64,000 nt of DNA from Micractinium sp. NFX-FRZ. Lineage: Eukaryota; Chlorophyta; Trebouxiophyceae; Chlorellales; Chlorellaceae. Of this stretch, positions 58,686 through 64,000 are shown in pieces; within the stretch, counting starts at the first letter, position 1; every line of letters begins with the position of its first letter. The stretch lies in assembly GCA_029339195.1 (NCBI GenBank), contig JAPTJF010000290.1, forward strand, positions 1 to 64,000, in the 5' to 3' direction. The notes under the pieces are model-generated. The model searched no databases. It had not been told where the DNA came from and saw only the letters and a list, made by a program, of their open reading frames with translations. The position numbers and the translations under genes are program-made.

Positions 58686-59939
58686 CGATGTTGTTGCAGC
58701 GAGACGAGGTTCGGCGGAGCAACAAATTCTCAGCAGGGGGCCTGTGCTGTGTGCGGTGTGGCGGGGGCATGGGCGCGGCAGCGGTTGGCGGTGCGAGTCG
58801 ATTCCCAACTGCTATTGCTGCTGCTGCTGCGCAGGCCCACACCGGGCATTCAAATTACGTTGTTGCTACGACACTCTAACTTCCGAGGGCGTTGCAAGCG
58901 CGGGGGCTGCCGCACATGCAAGGGGTGCGCAGCATGCAAGGCGCAGGCACCGACGACGGGGCAAATGCAAGGCTGCACCTCTCCCATGAATTAACCACAA
59001 CAACACGTGCACATGCCCAGAGGTGGAGCCTGCGGTGCTTGGGTGTGATGGCTTGGCGTGCAAACGCTGGTGCTTGTGTTTCAGATAGGGAGCAGCCACT
59101 GTGCCAGTGGCAGTGCTGCGCAACCTTTGCTCCTCCACTTCAACAACAACCGCGTGTCCCGCCAGCCCGATTTGTGGCCGCACCAGGGTAGTCACGTGCC
59201 TTGACAGTCGGCTGTTTATAACAAGCAGTTCAAGCCACAGGGGCGCCGAGGGAAGATAAAGAAAGAAGGGTGAAGGCAGGCATAGGGGCTGCACACATGC
59301 ATGAGGAAGAGGCTGTGCAGAGGGCGGCAGCCAGGAACGGCGGCAAGGAACTGAGCCCCAGCCAGACCCCTGCAGCTCTTTAGAGGCCGCAAATTTCGCT
59401 ATCTTATGGACGTCTTGAACCACCCCTCGAGGCTCCCTGTGCCCGCCAGGATGGGCTCCAAAAGCAGGAAAGAAAACTGGCCGAGGTCCCTCCCAAGCTA
59501 GCTGCTGCCCTCATGCTTCGCTCTTCAACGGAACACTCACGGTCCCCAGTCAGGCAGTACCGGAGCTGTGGCAGGCTGGCGACCTCGAGCCTACGACTGC
59601 TTCAGCGGCCTCGCCCTCCCCTCGACTCCAGGTGTGGGCGGGCCCTTGGACAGGCTGGCTGGACCATGGGGGCAGTGTGCAGCGTTGCAGCGTGCTGTTG
59701 CCTGGCCCCCGGATGCGCGCTGGCGCTGCCCCGCCCGCCGCTGCCTGCGAAGCCGCCCCACCGCTTCCCTCCCTCCTCCCTGTCGCCCTCCCCTGTTGCC
59801 TGGCATTCAATTCTCCTGCTGCCGTCGCCTTTGCTGCGCTGAGACCCAGCGCCCAGCACGCTTCTCTGAGCCCCCTGTGCTACTTTGTCGGTGCACCACT
59901 GCAGGCAGCACGAGCGGCCCTCTGGCGAGGCAGCCCGTA
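58686..59939. other. Divergent spacer between F-box and repeat-protein genes
   Basis: Contains the promoters of both genes. The frame of the downstream gene is open upstream to about 59,568, so its start might lie earlier than the ATG chosen. That extension is Pro/Cys/Arg-rich and does not look like protein. No RNA gene seen. Confidence 0.45.
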
Positions 59940-62900
59940 ATGTCAGGCACCGACAGCGACAGCAGCCTGGGGTCTGCAGGCTATGATGAGGACATGGATT
60001 TGTTTGTGTGCAACACCGCATGCTGGGATGAGAAGCATGGCATACCGGCGGAGGTGCAGCAGGGGCCACAGCTGATGCCGCCAGATGCTTGGGAGGCGCA
60101 GCAGGGGCAGCGCACCGCTGAGCCTGCCTTGGTGCAGGCAGTGAGAGGGGGGCCGCAGGACCCAGAAATGCCAAGGCCCCACAAGGCAGCAGCCGCAGGG
60201 GCAGCCGCTGCCGCAGCCGCCGCAGCCGCAGCCGCCGCCGTCGCCGCAGCCACCGCAGGCAATCGCCAGCATTTCAAGGCAGCCACCAAGCAGCGGCAGC
60301 AGGCAGGGGGAGGGGGGCAGCAGCAGCCAGTGACCGCAGACCCGCACAAGGCAGCAGGCGCAGGGGCAGCCGCCGCCGCCGCCGCAGCAGCAGCCGCAGC
60401 CGCCGCAGCCGTAGCAGGCAGTCGCCAGCATTCCAAGGCCGCTACCAAGCAGCGGCAGAAGGCAGTGGGAGGGGGGCGGCAGGGCGCAGAAATACCACAG
60501 CCCCACAAGGCGGCAGGCGCAGGGGCAGCCGCCGCCGCCGCCTCCGCCGCCGCAGCAGCAGCAGGCAATCGCCAGCATTCCACGGCAGCTACCAGGCAGC
60601 TGCAGCAGGCGGCGGCAGAGGAGCCAGCGACCGCAGAGCCGCACGAGGCGGCAGCAGCAGGGGCAGTCGAAGGGGCAGCCGTCGCCGCCGCCGCCGCAGT
60701 AGACAGTCCCCAGCATTCCACGGCAGCTACCAGGCAGCTGCAGCAGGCGGCGGCAGAGGAGCCAGCGACCGCAGAGCCGCACGAGGCGGCAGCAGCAGGG
60801 GCAGTCGAAGGGGCAGCCGTCGCCGCCGCCGCCGCAGTAGACAGTCCCCAGCATTCCACGGCAGCTACCAGGCAGCTGCAGCAGGCGGCGGCAGAGGAGC
60901 CGCACGACGAGACAGCAGCGGCAGGGCACGACGAGGCGGCAGCGGCAGGGGCCTCCGTGGCCACCGCAGCCTCCACGGCGGCAGCAGGCAATCGCCAGCG
61001 TTCCAGGGCAGCTGCCAAGCAGTGGCAGCAGACGGCGGCAGAAGAGCCAGCGACCGCAGGGCCGCATGGCGAGGCGGCAGCCGCAGGGGCAGCAGCGGCA
61101 GCGGTGGAACAGAGGCAGCAGAGGAGGCGGCGACGCTACAATTTGCGGGGCCAGGTGCCACGGCTGCCAGACGCGGAAGAGGCGGAGGAGCAGCAGGCAG
61201 GGCAGGCGGCGGGGCAACAGCAGAGCCAGCAAGGCGAGGCACCGCCGTTTCCGCCGCCGCCGGCGGAGCAGTGGCAGCAGGGTTGGGAGGTGCTTGATGC
61301 GACAGAGGCGCAGGCTGCCTTCCAGTGCGGCATGCGGCTCCCCGGCAGTCTCAACGGCAGCACCACTGGGCTGCTGCTGGGCTGCACGCGCTACGATGTG
61401 CTGGGCGTAGCGGAGCAGCAGGTGCGCAGCTTTGCAGTGAGGTGCCAGCAGCCGTGGCGCATGTAGTTGGGGCGCACTGCTGTGCAGGGCCATCCCTGCG
61501 CTGTTTCCCTTCATGCAGGGACGCACCACGCGGCACGGAGCAGTGCAGTGCTGTGCCGTGAGAGGTGCTGACCGATGACCTTATCACTGTTACCCATCTC
61601 CCTTGCAGGGCTGGGCTGACTGCATCTTTGCTGGGCGGGAGCTCAAGCGCGGCAAGGCGGGCAAGGCGCTGGCGCCAGCAAAGGTGAGTGGCAGGGGTGG
61701 TGATCACCGCCGGCGCGCGAGGCAAGTGTCGTGCGTTGCTTTACGGTATGCAGGCAGTGCTGGTGTGCCACAGAGGCCTGCTACAGCCCCTGTGAACTGT
61801 GGGAAAGCAGCAGGCCTGCCCCGTAGCCCTCCTCCTCCCCTCGCTCAGTGTGCCACAGAAGGGCTAAGGCCGACTGGCGCTTGCAGCGGCGCGCCTGAGG
61901 CACCCATCCCCCCGTTGCTGTGGTCACAAACATGCTCCGCCCGCGTGTGCCTTGCTCCTGCCAGCAGGAGGAGCACTTCATCCATGTGCAGGCGGGCGGC
62001 AAGGAGATGCTGTGGAGCACCACCAAGGTCTGGCTCCTGCACGCCGGGCTGTACACCTACCTGGCCGACCGTGACCACCTGCCCAAGCCCACATACCTGT
62101 GCGACCCACAGGCAAGCGTTGGCGCTGGCAGCAGTGGCAGGCAGCACTGCTCGGCCCGCACACCCGCAGCACAGCTGGGCAGCACAGCTTGTATGCGCAC
62201 ATGCCAGCAGCCCATGCATGCCAGCAGCACATGCCAGCAGCACAGGTGCGCGTGCACCCAAGTTGAGCTGAGCTCCTGCATCCCGCCGAGGGCCTGGCAC
62301 TGGCTCATCTGCTGCCTCCCAGCACCCCAGCTCCTGTGCCGACCTGCATGCTACCTTCCCCCTCCTGCCCCTGCCGCAGAACGACTTCATCTTTTGCAAA
62401 GATCCAGGCAGGCTGGGCGGTGTGTACGAGCCAGCCGGCGCAGGTGAGGCGGGCTGGGGGGGTGCGTGCTTGCTGCCTGCGCACGCTGGTGAACGCTGTG
62501 GGCCGCATGTCCAAGACAGAGACGAGCGGCGTACCCCTCCTCCCGATCGTGAGCTCACGGCTGCCCTGCCTGCGCTCGTTCTGCAGCGCTGCCCGCGCAT
62601 GTTCCCCAGCTTGCCGCCCTGCTGCCTGTGCGCGCGCTAGCGCTGTGCCACAGTCAAAGTTTGCACCTCCCCATGCGCCGCTCCCGCCCCTGGCCAGGTG
62701 GCAAGCAGCTGGTGGGCGGCCTGGCGCAGGTGCGGGTCGTCCGCCTGCTGTCGGGCATGCAGGCGGGGCGGCTCTGCCGCGCCCTGGACTGGCTGAGCAG
62801 GTACTCCAAAAACCACGCGCGCGTCAAGGTGCTGCGCCGCTGCGAGGGATGGGAGGCAGGCGGGCCCAGCCCAGGCGTGTGCGGCAATGTGCTCTTCTGG

Positions 62901-63513
62901 ATGGGCGGCTTCAGGAGTGCCAGCACACCGCTGTGGTTGGTGCTGGCCGCCGGGCTGGAGAGCGCCCTCGGGGCAGGGGCAGCGGAGTGGATGTGGGAGC
63001 AACCCAGCGTGACCATCCACGTCGGCACCTTTGAGTTCCTGGGGACCACCGCAGACGGCAGCTGGAAAGCGATGCGCAGGTGGGGGCGAGGATTGCATGT
63101 GCACAGGGCCGGTGGAAGGCAGGCGGGCTTGCATGATTGCTGCCGCGCCGGTGCCGCTGCACCCACCAATGAATGAGCAGGACTGTGTGCTGCTGCACTG
63201 CACTGCTCATCACGGCTCGATGATTGCCCCACAACCATGCAGGAACGTGACGCTGGAGGTGCCGCACCCCGGCCCAGAAGTCCAGCGCGCCGCTGCTGCT
63301 GCCGCTGCTGCCGGCAGCACGCCCGCGGAGCGGGCCAGTCTGGTCAAGGTGGTGGCGGCCAGCAAGCAGCAGGTGAAGGCGCAGTGGGAGGCGGCCGTGC
63401 TGCAGGAGGGCCCCATCGATGTGCCTTGGCACTCGTCAGACCAGCAGCCAGCCGAGGCGGAGCTGGTGCAGCTGTGGGGGCTGCGGGCGCCCCTGGTGCT
63501 GCCAAAGGATTGA
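59940..63513 (+). CDS. Ala-rich repeat protein with conserved-looking C-terminal domain, unknown
   Basis: Six exons: 59940-61421, 61609-61683, 61968-62111, 62380-62443, 62698-63079, 63243-63513; 805 residues, all phases joining. The start MSGTDSDSSLGSAGYDEDMD is followed by an acidic stretch. Residues about 80-390 are an Ala/Gln-rich array of 46-49-residue units (Q(H/R)S(T/K)AAT(R/K)Q(L/R)QQA...EEPATAEPHEAAAAGA). Then a basic RRRRYNLRGQVPR and a complex region: YDVLGV, GWADCIFAGRELKRGK, EEHFIHVQAGGKEMLWSTTK, NDFIFCKDPGRLGG, LCRALDWLSRYSKNHARVKV and NVLFWMGGFRSASTPLWLVL. This C-terminal part looks globular, but I recognise no family. The intron after 62111 has a GC donor (CAG|GCAAGC). TGTAA follows 82 nt after the stop. 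Confidence 0.75.
60180..61115 (+). repeat. In-frame minisatellite, 138-bp units
   Basis: About seven in-frame units. Three unit starts (CATTCCACGGCAGCTACCAG) lie at 60,576, 60,714 and 60,852, exactly 138 bp apart. The first two units are essentially identical, indicating very recent duplication; outer units are diverged and of 141-147 bp. Confidence 0.95.
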
Positions 63514-63594
63514 GGCGTGGGGCAGCTGGGTGCTGCGGGTGTGGCGGTGCATGCACTTGTCGTTCTGCCGTGCAACTTGTAGTTCAGTACTCCG

Positions 63595-63599
63595 TGTAA
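63595..63599 (+). terminator. TGTAA polyadenylation signal candidate
   Basis: TGTAA 82 nt after the stop codon of the repeat-protein gene, a typical distance for algal genes. Confidence 0.6.
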
Positions 63600-63772
63600 C
63601 ATGTGTAGGGCGGTGAACGGCGAGGCATGACTGCAATGGCGGTCACAGGGGGTGATGCCAGCCATTTCAGCACCGCCCGCCTGGCGCCAGGTGCAGACCA
63701 GCCCTTAGTGCTTGCCGAGCCCCTCGCCCACTCGCTCTTCTTACACAGCTGGTGCCTGCAACTTCTGCCGAT

Positions 63773-64000
63773 ATGGTGTATATAAGCCTTGGAAGCAAGC
63801 CCAAGTGAGTGAGCAATCGGTGCCCGGCGGCTGCCGTTTCGGACGCCTGCTGGACCACGCATTCTTGATGCTTCCGTCTCTCTCTGCCGCTCTGCAGGGA
63901 GGTCGTCGCTCCGGTCGCCGCGCCAGTGGACGCCAGCCAGTCAACCGCTCCCCTGCGGCGCACCCCGGGGGTGCTGGGCAACAGTGCAGGGGTGGAGAAG
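63773..64000 (+). CDS. Possible 5' exons of a gene running off the window
   Basis: An ATG at 63,773 opens MVYISLGSKP, with a donor AA|GTGAGT ending the exon at 63,804. The acceptor at 63,897 gives a second exon, 63,898-64,000, that stays open to the window edge and reads KEVVAPVAAPVDASQSTAPL then RRTPGVLGNSAGVEK. Phases join. However, the first exon contains TATATAAG, a good TATA box. The true transcript could therefore start after it, with the ATG at 63,868 reading MLPSLSAALQGGRRSGRR in another frame. No family recognised. Confidence 0.35.

Noticed and set aside
59943..61529. 528-residue open frame on the minus strand, rich in Cys/Leu/Arg
   Set aside because: It is antisense to the Ala-rich repeat array. 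GC-rich codons with a G/C third base leave the opposite frame open, and the plus frame has matching exon phases and a protein-like C-terminus.
1..64000. tRNA or rRNA genes, retrotransposon or DNA transposon
   Set aside because: No rRNA-like stretch, tRNA-like cloverleaf with A/B boxes, long terminal repeats or transposase/reverse transcriptase motifs were noticed by eye; a covariance-model and repeat-library search would be needed to exclude them.

Overview
The window is nuclear DNA of a green alga, most likely a Chlorella-like trebouxiophyte. It is very GC-rich. Coding sequence is cut into many short exons (often 60-130 nt) by GT-AG and some GC-AG introns with C-rich tracts before CAG. The proteins are plant-type (an RR-type tandem CCCH zinc finger pair, a CYP71/PPWD1-like cyclophilin). 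TGTAA, the usual algal polyadenylation signal, lies shortly after several stop codons. Exons were assembled by eye from reading frame, splice sites and family conservation. In nine of the ten main gene models every exon phase joins without a frame break; the membrane-protein gene has one unresolved join.

Layout: 1-10,273 (+) is the C-terminal two thirds of an Mtr4-type exosome helicase. 11.2-19.9 kb holds two tandem paralogs of a cyclin-box-like protein and a decayed relic of the same family. 21.7-39.3 kb holds two tandem paralogs of an RR-TZF CCCH protein, separated by 6 kb with no confident gene and followed by a relic of one low-complexity exon. 40.3-43.7 kb (-) is an unknown multi-pass membrane protein. 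44.9-46.5 kb (-) is an Aha1 N-domain-only (Hch1-like) Hsp90 co-chaperone. It is divergent across a 490-bp spacer from a 22-exon WD40-cyclophilin, PPWD1/CYP71 (47.0-55.9 kb, +). 56.7-58.7 kb (-) is an F-box/LRR protein. 59.9-63.5 kb (+) is an unknown protein with an alanine-rich 46-residue repeat array and a globular C-terminus. The first exons of another gene may begin at 63.8 kb.

The helicase, the TZF proteins and PPWD1 point to RNA processing and decay; Aha1/Hch1 and the cyclophilin domain to protein folding. No operon-like logic is expected or seen.

The most unusual feature is structural. Many introns contain one to three diverged copies ('echoes') of the end of the adjacent exon, splice site included. 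This occurs in at least 13 of 21 helicase introns, about 10 of 21 PPWD1 introns, and in the TZF, cyclin-like and membrane-protein genes. It suggests that local tandem duplication of exon/intron junctions is a continuing source of intron growth, splice-site sliding or intron gain in this genome.
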